Notes under the pieces: model-generated
Told to the model about the DNA's origin: nothing
What the model saw: the letters and a program-made list of their open reading frames with translations, nothing else
The model's database searches: none
Shown: in pieces, positions 36,349 through 46,251 of the stretch
Layout of the letters: each line of letters opens with the position of its first letter
How positions within the stretch are numbered: the first letter of the stretch is position 1
Assembly: GCA_036231565.1 (NCBI GenBank)
Contig: JAZAHA010000056.1
Location: 54,495-118,494 of the forward strand
From: Maricaulis sp036231565
GTDB lineage: Bacteria; Pseudomonadota; Alphaproteobacteria; Caulobacterales; Maricaulaceae
Direction of reading: 5' to 3'
Length of the DNA: 64,000 bases
Made by a program: the position numbers and the translations under genes

Positions 36349-37869
36349 CTAGCTCTTATGCGCGAGGAGATGGCCCAGCGCACGCTGCCGCTGCATGGTG
36401 CGGTGCAGCGTGGACAGGCGTTCCGGCAGGATGTCCGCCAGGTCTTCCGCGATCAGGCCTGTTCCCAGCCTCAGACCGCAATCGCCGTGCAGCCAGGCCG
36501 CCGCGCAGGCGGCGTCAAATCCGCTGACGCCCTGTGCCGCCAGACCGCCGATCAGACCGGCCAGAACATCGCCGCTGCCTGCGGTTGCCAGGGCTGGCGA
36601 GGCATGGCGGTTGACCACGGACAGATGCCCCGGCGCTGCGATCACCGTGTCCGGTCCTTTCAGAAGCACACAGCACCCGGCCCGCCCGGCTGCCCTCGCC
36701 GCAGCCTCGATCCGGTTGATATCTTCCCGGGCGGCGATATCGGGAAACAGCCGCCGGAATTCACCCGGGTGCGGCGTCAGCACATCGCCGGGGCGCAGCA
36801 CGGCGAACAAGGCCTCCGGTGCATCCTCGAAACTGGTCAGGGCATCGGCATCGAGAATGAGGGCCGTGTCTGTCCGCGCCGCCGAGGCGACCGCCTCACG
36901 CGTCCCCTCGCCCACCCCCATAGCCGGCCCCAGCACCGCCGCATCGGCGCGCAAATCCTCAAGCAAGGCGTCAGTCGCGGCCGGATCAGCCCAGCGCCGC
37001 ACCATCACAGCCGTCGAGGCCGAGGCATTGACCATCAGCGCCGAGGGCGGGCTGGCCAGCGTGACGAGGCCGGCCCCGGCCCGCAGCCCGGCCCGCGCTG
37101 CCAGGCGTGCGGCCCCGGTCGAGGACGCCCCGCCGGAAAAGACGGCGAGCCGGCCGCGGGCGTGCTTGTGGTCGCCGGTACGGACTGCCGGCAGGGCTGA
37201 AAGCCAGAGCTCCGGACCGTTTTCCCGGGCGCATGGCTGAACGGCATCCCGCCAGCTGCCAGGGATACCGATACCGGCCAGCACCACCTCACCGCACAGG
37301 CTGGCCGCCGGTTCGAGAATATGGGCTGGCTTGCGCCGGTGAAAAGTGACGGTGAGATCGGCCGCAGCGACAGCGCCTTCCGCCCGTGCCAGATCGCCAG
37401 ACACGCCGGAGGGCAGATCGATGGCGACCACCGGCACGCCGCGCCCGCTCATCGCTTTGATCAGCGCCGCCGCCTCGCCGTCGGGCGGACGGTTGAGACC
37501 GGCGCCGAACAGGGCATCCACGATGAGCTCTGCCGTGTCGCACGCGGCCGGCCCGGCCCGCTCCGGCGTCTCGCGCCAGACACCCGCCGCCCAGGCTGCG
37601 TCACCCTTGAGCTGGTCCTGCCCGCCCATCAGGCAGACCCGCACCGGCCAGCCCGCCTCGCGCAGGGCTGCGGCACAGATAAAACCATCGCCGCCATTAT
37701 TACCCGGACCGCACAGCACCAGCGTTTCACGCGGCGCCCAGCGGTGACGAATCGCCTGCGCCACCGCCGCTCCGGCCTGTGCCATAAGCTGTTCACCGGA
37801 CACGCCGTTTTCAGCCGCATGGCGATCGCAGGCACCACAGTCCTTGGTGTTCAGGATGTCATCGTGCAT
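36349..37869 (-). CDS. nnr: Bifunctional NAD(P)H-hydrate epimerase / ADP-dependent NAD(P)H-hydrate dehydratase
   Basis: Repairs damaged hydrated NAD(P)H. The N-terminal YjeF_N epimerase domain (about 1-205) has VLCGPGNNGGDGFICAAAL and VAIDLPSGVSGD. The C-terminal ribokinase-like dehydratase domain (about 215-506) has LTPHPGEFRRLFP and the ATP-site ATAGSGDVLAGLIGGL. Together about 506 residues, the usual fused form. The start MHDDILNTKDCG was chosen; two in-frame upstream Met codons would add a repeated MPHN segment. It lies upstream of maeB on the same strand with 76 bp between them. Confidence 0.93.
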   Translation of the reverse strand: MHDDILNTKDCGACDRHAAENGVSGEQLMAQAGAAVAQAIRHRWAPRETLVLCGPGNNGGDGFICAAALREAGWPVRVCLMGGQDQLKGDAAWAAGVWRETPERAGPAACDTAELIVDALFGAGLNRPPDGEAAALIKAMSGRGVPVVAIDLPSGVSGDLARAEGAVAAADLTVTFHRRKPAHILEPAASLCGEVVLAGIGIPGSWRDAVQPCARENGPELWLSALPAVRTGDHKHARGRLAVFSGGASSTGAARLAARAGLRAGAGLVTLASPPSALMVNASASTAVMVRRWADPAATDALLEDLRADAAVLGPAMGVGEGTREAVASAARTDTALILDADALTSFEDAPEALFAVLRPGDVLTPHPGEFRRLFPDIAAREDINRIEAAARAAGRAGCCVLLKGPDTVIAAPGHLSVVNRHASPALATAGSGDVLAGLIGGLAAQGVSGFDAACAAAWLHGDCGLRLGTGLIAEDLADILPERLSTLHRTMQRQRALGHLLAHKS

Positions 37870-37999
37870 GGTCGCTCCATTGTGTGGCATGCGTGCCCGA
37901 TTGTGAGGCATTTCCCGGTTTGGCTGATCGCGGGAACGGATTGAAGCTTGTCAGCTTTCTGCCCGTCTCTAGCGTCGCGACAAGATCATGGAGTCCGTG

Positions 38000-38338
38000 A
38001 TGAAGAAAATCGAAGCCATCATCAAACCTTTCAAGCTCGACGACGTGAAGGAGGCGCTGCAGGAAATCGGCGTCCAGGGCCTGACCGTCATCGAGGCCAA
38101 GGGGTTTGGCCGGCAAAAGGGGCATACGGAACTCTATCGCGGCGCCGAGTACGTCGTCGACTTCCTGCCCAAGATCAAGATCGAACTCGTTCTGCCGGCC
38201 GACCGCGTCGATGCGGCGATCGAGGCGATCCAGAATGCGGCCCAGACAGGCCGGATCGGCGACGGCAAGATCTTCGTCAGTCCGATCGAAAGCGTCATCC
38301 GCATCCGGACCGGCGAGACCGGCCGCGACGCGCTCTAG
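38000..38338 (+). CDS. glnB: Nitrogen regulatory protein P-II
   Basis: Trimeric PII signal protein sensing 2-oxoglutarate and ATP/ADP. Its 112 residues start MKKIEAIIKPFKLDDVKEAL. The T-loop is GRQKGHTELYRGAEYVVDF with the uridylylation site Tyr51; the B-loop is TGRIGDGKIFV. The second of two in-frame ATGs is preferred because GGAG lies 9 bases upstream. It is followed 45 bp later by glnA, the standard alphaproteobacterial pair, so PII probably controls GS adenylylation through GlnE. Confidence 0.97.
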   Translation: MKKIEAIIKPFKLDDVKEALQEIGVQGLTVIEAKGFGRQKGHTELYRGAEYVVDFLPKIKIELVLPADRVDAAIEAIQNAAQTGRIGDGKIFVSPIESVIRIRTGETGRDAL

Positions 38339-38383
38339 TCACCTCACCCTGTTCCCAGCGACCCCACTATCCGGAGCTCCGTC

Positions 38384-39787
38384 ATGTCAGACGAAATCCT
38401 GAAGAAACTCAAAGACGAAGACATCAAATACGTCGATCTTCGCTTCACCGACCCGCGCGGCAAGCTGCAGCACGTCACCTTCGACCGGTCCCAGGTCAAT
38501 GAGGACTTCTTCGAGGACGGCGTGATGTTCGACGGTTCCTCGATCGCCGGCTGGAAGGCCATCAACGAGTCCGACATGGTGCTCAAGCCGGACACCACGA
38601 TGGCGCACATGGACCCGTTCTATCAGCAGCCGACCCTGGTCCTGTTGTGCGACATTCTCGAGCCGGGAACGGGCGAGAGCTATAATCGCGACCCGCGCAC
38701 GACCGCCAAGAAGGCCGAAGCCTTCCTGAAGGCGAGCGGCATCGGCGACACCGCCTATTTCGGCCCGGAAGCCGAATTCTTCGTGTTCGACGATGTGCGC
38801 TGGAAAACCTCCCAGGAAGAAACCGGCTACAAGATCGACAGCGAGGAAGGCCCCTGGAATTCCGGCGGCGATTTCGAAGGCGGCAATATGGGCCACCGCC
38901 CGGGTCCCAAGGGCGGCTATTTCCCGGTCAACCCGATCGACAGCGGCCAGGATATGCGCACCGAGATGCTGGCGGTTCTCGAGGAGCTGGGCTGCGAACC
39001 GGAAAAGCATCACCACGAGGTGGCCCCGTCGCAGCACGAGCTGGGCATGAAGTTCTCGTCGATGACGACGATGGCCGACCGCATGCAGCTGTACAAATAC
39101 ACCGTGCACATGGTCGCCCATGCCTATGGCAAGACCGCGACCTTCATGCCCAAGCCGATCTGGAACGATAACGGCACCGGCATGCACGTTCACCAGTCGA
39201 TCTGGAAGGACGGCAATCCGCTGTTCGCCGGCGACCGCTATGCCGACCTGTCGGAGACCTGCCTCCATTATATCGGTGGTGTCATCAAGCACGCCCGCGC
39301 GATCAACGCCTTCGCCAACGCTTCCACGAACTCCTACAAGCGTCTGGTGCCGGGCTTCGAAGCGCCGGTCCTGCTGGCCTATTCCGCCCGCAACCGCTCC
39401 GCATCGATCCGCATTCCGTGGGTCTCCTCGCCGAAGGCCAAACGCCTGGAAACCCGTTTCCCGGATCCGGCCGGCAATCCCTACCTGACCTTCGCTGCCC
39501 TGCTCATGGCCGGTCTGGACGGTATCGAGAACAAGATCCATCCGGGCGACCCGATGGACAAGGACCTCTACGACCTGCCGCCGGAGGAGCTCAAGGATAT
39601 CCCGACCGTCTGCCGCTCGCTGCGTGAAGCCCTCGAATCGCTCGACGCCGACCGCGACTTCCTCAAGAAGGGCGGCGTGATGGATGACGACCAGATCGAC
39701 GCCTATATCGACCTGAAGATGGAAGAAGTGCTGCGCTACGAGATGCATCCGCACCCGGTCGAGTTCGACATGTACTACTCCTGCTAG
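38384..39787 (+). CDS. glnA: Glutamine synthetase type I
   Basis: Dodecameric enzyme fixing ammonia onto glutamate, 467 residues. Landmarks are FDGSSIAGWKAI, FGPEAEFFVFD, the active-site HHHEVAPSQHELG and the ATP-site KPIWNDNGTGMHVHQS. DLYDLPPEE holds the tyrosine (about 396) adenylylated by GlnE in GSI-beta enzymes. It follows glnB and is probably co-transcribed, ending at a strong terminator. I see no clear NtrC or sigma-54 site just upstream of glnB. Confidence 0.98.
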   Translation: MSDEILKKLKDEDIKYVDLRFTDPRGKLQHVTFDRSQVNEDFFEDGVMFDGSSIAGWKAINESDMVLKPDTTMAHMDPFYQQPTLVLLCDILEPGTGESYNRDPRTTAKKAEAFLKASGIGDTAYFGPEAEFFVFDDVRWKTSQEETGYKIDSEEGPWNSGGDFEGGNMGHRPGPKGGYFPVNPIDSGQDMRTEMLAVLEELGCEPEKHHHEVAPSQHELGMKFSSMTTMADRMQLYKYTVHMVAHAYGKTATFMPKPIWNDNGTGMHVHQSIWKDGNPLFAGDRYADLSETCLHYIGGVIKHARAINAFANASTNSYKRLVPGFEAPVLLAYSARNRSASIRIPWVSSPKAKRLETRFPDPAGNPYLTFAALLMAGLDGIENKIHPGDPMDKDLYDLPPEELKDIPTVCRSLREALESLDADRDFLKKGGVMDDDQIDAYIDLKMEEVLRYEMHPHPVEFDMYYSC

Positions 39788-39820
39788 GCCTTGTGCCGCG
39801 CAGCTGCGAGAGAATGGGAG

Positions 39821-39848
39821 ACGGCCGGGTGATCGCCCGGCCGTTTTT
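39821..39848 (+). terminator. Rho-independent terminator of glnB-glnA
   Basis: ACGGCCGGGTGATCGCCCGGCCGT hairpin followed by TTTTT, about 35 bp after the glnA stop. Confidence 0.9.
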
Positions 39849-39956
39849 CTGTCTGCATCCCGGCGTCCGGCGAGGTCGACGCGGCGCAATCCATTCGCTA
39901 CAAATCGCTTTCCATTCGCCCTGTGCTTGTCTCGGGAAGTCTCGTCAGGAGTTCGC

Positions 39957-42900
39957 ATGCGTCGCCGTCTCATGTTTGCCAGCGCTATCGCCACGCTGAC
40001 CGTCGCCGCCCCGTCCGCCCTCGCCGATCGCCAGATCAGCGAAGAGATTTCCACGCCGGTCGCAACCGCGACAGCCGGGACCGGTGGCGTTGCCGACAAT
40101 ATCGTGATCACGGCGAACGGCCGCGTGGCGCTTACGACACCGGCCACGGCCGTCACGCTGAACAGCGACAATGACGTCACGATCGAGGGCGAGATCGAGA
40201 TTGTCACCGACGAGGATGGCGGCATCGGCGTTCATGTCGAAGGCGGCAATACCGGCGACCTGGTCATCAGCGGCGGCATTACGGTCGAGTCGGAAAGCGA
40301 ACCGCAGGACAATGGCGAAGACGACGATGCCGGCTATTCCGACCTCGACGGGCCGTCGGCGATCGGCGGCAACCGCATCGGGGTTCTTGTCGATGGCGAC
40401 GGAGCTTTCGTCGGCGACATCTATATGGACAATACCGGTTCGATCATCGTTCGCGGCAATGACTCTGCCGGTATCCGGGTCCTCACGGGCGTGGAAGGCG
40501 AGATCCGGCTGGAAGGCCCGGTCTCCATCCTCGGCGACCGCTCCGTCGGTATCGATATCCAGGACACGCTGACCGGCGATTTCGCCGTCAGCGGCAATGT
40601 CGCCGCCCGCGGCGAGCACAGCTCGGCAATCGTGCTGGCCGGCGATGTCGGCGGCGCTTTCTACCTGAACAGCACGGTGAGCACGACCGGCTACCGGTTT
40701 GGCAGCTATACGAATAACGAGGAATTCCTGGCGACGCTCGACGAAGACGATGTCTTCCAGGCCGACACCACCATCCTCATCCGGTCGAGCATTGACGGCG
40801 GCATCCTGTTCGACGCACCGACGGGCGAAAACCGGCTCACCCGGACGACGACCGTCTCCCAGCGCGGCGAGGCCCCGGCCGTCCGGATCCTGGCCGCCGA
40901 CGGCAATATCACGATCGGCGAAGTCGTGCAGCCTGCGGTCCCGGACGACGATACCACCGAAGACGAGGACGAGAGCGTCCCGGAAACGCCGCTGGGCTAT
41001 TCCTGGGTCAATCGCGGTGCCGTCACGGCGACATCGGATCTCAACGACAAGTCCTCGACCGGTATCCTGATCGGCGGCAGCGATGACGGTAACGGGTCGG
41101 TCTTCACGGCCGAACTGCTCCATGGCGTCCTCAATTCCGGCACGATCTCCTCCACGTCCTATTCCGATACGATCGCCTCGACGGCAGTGGCCATTCATCT
41201 CGAGGACGGCGCCATCCTGCCCGTGCTGACCAATGACGGCGCGATTTCCTCCACTTCCCACAATACGGTCGATGCCACAGCGTTCGGCAGTGCCTACGCC
41301 ATCGTGATCGAAGACGGTGCGGTGATGGAGGAACTGGTCAATTCGGGCCAGATTGTCGCCGCCGGCAATAATGGCGGCAGCGGCTATGCGATCATCGACC
41401 GCTCGGGCACGCTGCGCTCGATCGAGAACTCCGGCCGGATCCTCGCCTCCCATATTGCCCGTCCCGACTATTACGATTCCGACGGCAACCTGATCGAGCC
41501 GGACGACAATCCGGACTACCGCACGGTCGCGCTCGACGTCTCGAACAACACGGCCGGCGTCGAATACCGGCAGTACTGGCAACCCGTCCCGGATGACGGC
41601 GACGACAGCACCACCGAGCCGACCTTCCTGGACGCATCGATCTTCATGATCGGCGATGTGCTGTTCGGCAGCGGCGACGATACGCTGACGGTCGAGGCCG
41701 GACGCATCAATGGCGCCATCTCCTTCGGCGACGGCAATGACGCCCTTCTGGTCGACGGCGCGGCCGTCTACGAGGAAATCCTTCGCCTGATCGAGGACGG
41801 TGTCGTCGACCCGATGACCGACGAGGAAATCTGGGCCGCCCTCCCGCGTATCACCAGCGCGATCACCGACAGCGACGGCAATCTGTCCATCGCCATCGAT
41901 TTCGCGACGCTGGAGCTGGTCGAAAGCGGCGATCTGGAAATTTCCGATGCGCGTTTCGGTGACGGTTCGATCCTGATGCTGCAGGTCGATGCCGAGAACA
42001 ATGACGTCCGCCGCGTGGTCGGCTCGGGTGACATAACCTTCGAGGCCGGTTCGCGCCTGTCGGTATCGCTGTCCAACCTGATCGGCGGCGGCGGCAGTTT
42101 CGAACTTGTCCGTGCCGGCACACTGACCATCGAGGAAGATCTGGCGACGCTCAACGACTCACCTTCGCCCTTCCTCTACAACACGCGCCTGGAGCGCGAT
42201 CCGGATGATGACAACGTCATCCTGCTGACGCTCGAGCGCAAGGATGCCGACGCCCTCGGCATGAATGCCAACCAGGCCGCGGCCTATGCGAGCGCCTTTG
42301 AAAGCTGGGGCGGGAACGACGCTCTCGGTGCCGCAATTGCTGCGCTGACCAGCCGGGAATCCTTCTTTGCCGCCTATGACCAGCTGTTGCCGGAATATGC
42401 TGCCAGCGCCATCCAGTTTGCCCTGGCCAGCAATGACAGTGCCGTCGGCGCTCTGGCCAACCGCCTGGAAGCGGTGCGCCGCAGCCCCGAGGAGACCGGC
42501 GGTCTGTGGGTGCAGGAATTCGGCTATTTTGCCGACCGGGCCGGATCGGCCTTCGGTCCGGGCTATCGCGGCCAGGGTATCGGCGTTGCTGCCGGTTTCG
42601 ACCGGCCTTTCGGTCCCTTCTATGCCGTCGGTGTGAATTTCGTCGGCTCCGCCAGCGAAGTATCCGAAGTCGACGGCGTGGACGATCCGATGTCGGCAAT
42701 TACCGGGCAGTTCGGCGCCTATGCCGGCTCGCGCATGTCGGGCGTCAATTTCGACGTCTATGCCGCAGCCGGTTTCGACAGTTTCGAACATAATCGCCGC
42801 GTTCTGATCGGTCAGTTCGAAGCGACGCCCTCGGCCGAGTGGACGGGTTACCACGTGACGGGTTCGGCCCGTGTCTCGCGCGACTTCGAGTTCGGCGGCC

Positions 42901-43328
42901 GTTACTATGTGCGGCCCGCCCTGTCGGTCGACTATCTGCGCCTGTTCGAGGAAGGTTATACCGAGACCGGCGGCGGCATCGGCGTCGACCTCTCCGTTTC
43001 CGATCGTGAATCGACGAGCTTCACCGGTTCGGCCGTCCTGACGATGGGGGCCCTGTTCGAGAACTCCAGCCGCTGGTGGTCGCCGGTGGTGCGTCTGGGT
43101 TATCGCAGCGAGTTTTCCAACGACATCATGGAAACCGAAGCGCGCTTTGCCGATTATGACGACACCTTCATCCTGCGCTCACAGCAACTGCCGGGCTCCG
43201 GCCTGCTGTTCGGCTTCGGTGTCAGCGCCGGTTCGGGCTACTCCACCTTCTCGCTGGATTACGATGCCGATGTTCGCGACGACTTCATCCGCCACACCGC
43301 CCGCCTCGTGATGCGGATGGTCTTCTGA
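39957..43328 (+). CDS. Autotransporter (type V secretion) with large acidic passenger
   Basis: A 1,123-residue outer-membrane autotransporter. The signal peptide is MRRRLMFASAIATLTVAAPSALA. The passenger (about 25-840) is rich in Gly, Asp, Ser and Thr with many short beta-type repeats (for example GDFAVSGNVAARGEHSSAIV), typical of a beta-helix. Asp/Glu-rich insertions such as DDDTTEDEDE give it strong negative charge. The C-terminal ~280 residues are an autotransporter beta-barrel (from GGLWVQEFGYFADRAG) ending in phenylalanine. AGGAG precedes the ATG. No protease or adhesion motif lets me name its activity. Confidence 0.9.
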   Translation: MRRRLMFASAIATLTVAAPSALADRQISEEISTPVATATAGTGGVADNIVITANGRVALTTPATAVTLNSDNDVTIEGEIEIVTDEDGGIGVHVEGGNTGDLVISGGITVESESEPQDNGEDDDAGYSDLDGPSAIGGNRIGVLVDGDGAFVGDIYMDNTGSIIVRGNDSAGIRVLTGVEGEIRLEGPVSILGDRSVGIDIQDTLTGDFAVSGNVAARGEHSSAIVLAGDVGGAFYLNSTVSTTGYRFGSYTNNEEFLATLDEDDVFQADTTILIRSSIDGGILFDAPTGENRLTRTTTVSQRGEAPAVRILAADGNITIGEVVQPAVPDDDTTEDEDESVPETPLGYSWVNRGAVTATSDLNDKSSTGILIGGSDDGNGSVFTAELLHGVLNSGTISSTSYSDTIASTAVAIHLEDGAILPVLTNDGAISSTSHNTVDATAFGSAYAIVIEDGAVMEELVNSGQIVAAGNNGGSGYAIIDRSGTLRSIENSGRILASHIARPDYYDSDGNLIEPDDNPDYRTVALDVSNNTAGVEYRQYWQPVPDDGDDSTTEPTFLDASIFMIGDVLFGSGDDTLTVEAGRINGAISFGDGNDALLVDGAAVYEEILRLIEDGVVDPMTDEEIWAALPRITSAITDSDGNLSIAIDFATLELVESGDLEISDARFGDGSILMLQVDAENNDVRRVVGSGDITFEAGSRLSVSLSNLIGGGGSFELVRAGTLTIEEDLATLNDSPSPFLYNTRLERDPDDDNVILLTLERKDADALGMNANQAAAYASAFESWGGNDALGAAIAALTSRESFFAAYDQLLPEYAASAIQFALASNDSAVGALANRLEAVRRSPEETGGLWVQEFGYFADRAGSAFGPGYRGQGIGVAAGFDRPFGPFYAVGVNFVGSASEVSEVDGVDDPMSAITGQFGAYAGSRMSGVNFDVYAAAGFDSFEHNRRVLIGQFEATPSAEWTGYHVTGSARVSRDFEFGGRYYVRPALSVDYLRLFEEGYTETGGGIGVDLSVSDRESTSFTGSAVLTMGALFENSSRWWSPVVRLGYRSEFSNDIMETEARFADYDDTFILRSQQLPGSGLLFGFGVSAGSGYSTFSLDYDADVRDDFIRHTARLVMRMVF

Positions 43329-43385
43329 TCTCCGGAACGTCTTCCGGCAACCGCCGGTTAACCACAATGAGCGAGGCTCGCGCGC

Positions 43386-43991
43386 ATGATGCGTGCGAGC
43401 CTTCTTGTTTTGTGCGCCCTCATCGGGCTTTCCGCCTGCGGACACCGTCCGCCGGACCAGGTGACCGATGCCTGCCTGATCCTGGAAGACAACCGGTCCT
43501 GGTGGCGCGCCCTGCAGCGGACAGAACAGCGCTGGGGTATCCCGCCGGGCGTGCAGATGGCGATCCTGCGCCGCGAATCCAGCTTCAACGCCCACGCCCG
43601 CCCCGCCCGCAACCGCCTGCTCGGCATCATCCCGACCAGCCGTCCCTCGAGCGCCTATGGTTATGCCCAGGCGCTCGACGGCACCTGGGACTGGTATCGC
43701 CGCGACACGGGCCGCCGCGGCGCCGATCGCGACGATTTCGAGGACGCCGTCGATTTCATCGGCTGGTATTCCTCCAAGAGCCGACAGCTCTCGGGCGTCC
43801 AGCCGCACCAGGCCCGCGAGCTCTACCTGACCTATCATGAGGGCCATGGCGGTTATAATCGCGGCACCTACCGCTCCAAGGGCTGGCTGATGAATGCAGC
43901 GAACAGCGTGGCGCGCGATGCTGCCAGCTATCAGGCCCAGATCGATCGCTGCGAACGCCGCCTGTCGCGCGGCCGGTTCTGGCTGCTCTGA
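43386..43991 (+). CDS. Lipoprotein with lytic transglycosylase-like (SLT) domain
   Basis: A 201-residue predicted lipoprotein. The signal peptide ends in the lipobox LSAC (Cys at about residue 18). The mature part resembles a compact SLT fold: IPPGVQMAILRRESSFNAHAR carries the catalytic-type glutamate in RRESSF, followed by SSAYGYAQALDGTWDWYRR and YLTYHEGHGGYNRGTYR. This pattern is seen in small transglycosylase-like lipoproteins of alphaproteobacteria. Activity on peptidoglycan is expected but not proven by sequence alone. A second in-frame ATG one codon later is equally possible. Confidence 0.82.
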   Translation: MMRASLLVLCALIGLSACGHRPPDQVTDACLILEDNRSWWRALQRTEQRWGIPPGVQMAILRRESSFNAHARPARNRLLGIIPTSRPSSAYGYAQALDGTWDWYRRDTGRRGADRDDFEDAVDFIGWYSSKSRQLSGVQPHQARELYLTYHEGHGGYNRGTYRSKGWLMNAANSVARDAASYQAQIDRCERRLSRGRFWLL

Positions 43992-44030
43992 AAAATACCC
44001 GAATCGCTGCGCCTGGTGCATGCTGGGCCC

Positions 44031-46052
<2,022 letters not shown>

Positions 46053-46251
46053 AGCTCCGCCGCTTTCTGCGGAAACCGTCTCTGCTCGGGAATCTTGAAC
46101 GGTCGCGCGATCGAGGCGGCCGACAGGGGCACGCTTCACCGGATCACCCGCCTGTCCCTCCCGGTCGCTCCGGGCAACTGCTGTCATGGGCATTGGCGTT
46201 GCGCGGCCGGAGCGCTAGCTTTCCTCTCAAACACGATGATGAGGGGATATC

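Noticed and set aside
34167..36527. A 786-codon plus-strand frame opposite maeB
   Set aside because: Shadow frame without motifs; maeB is full length on the minus strand.
37870..37999. Sigma-54 promoter before glnB
   Set aside because: A TGGCAT occurs, but the GC element at the required spacing is missing.
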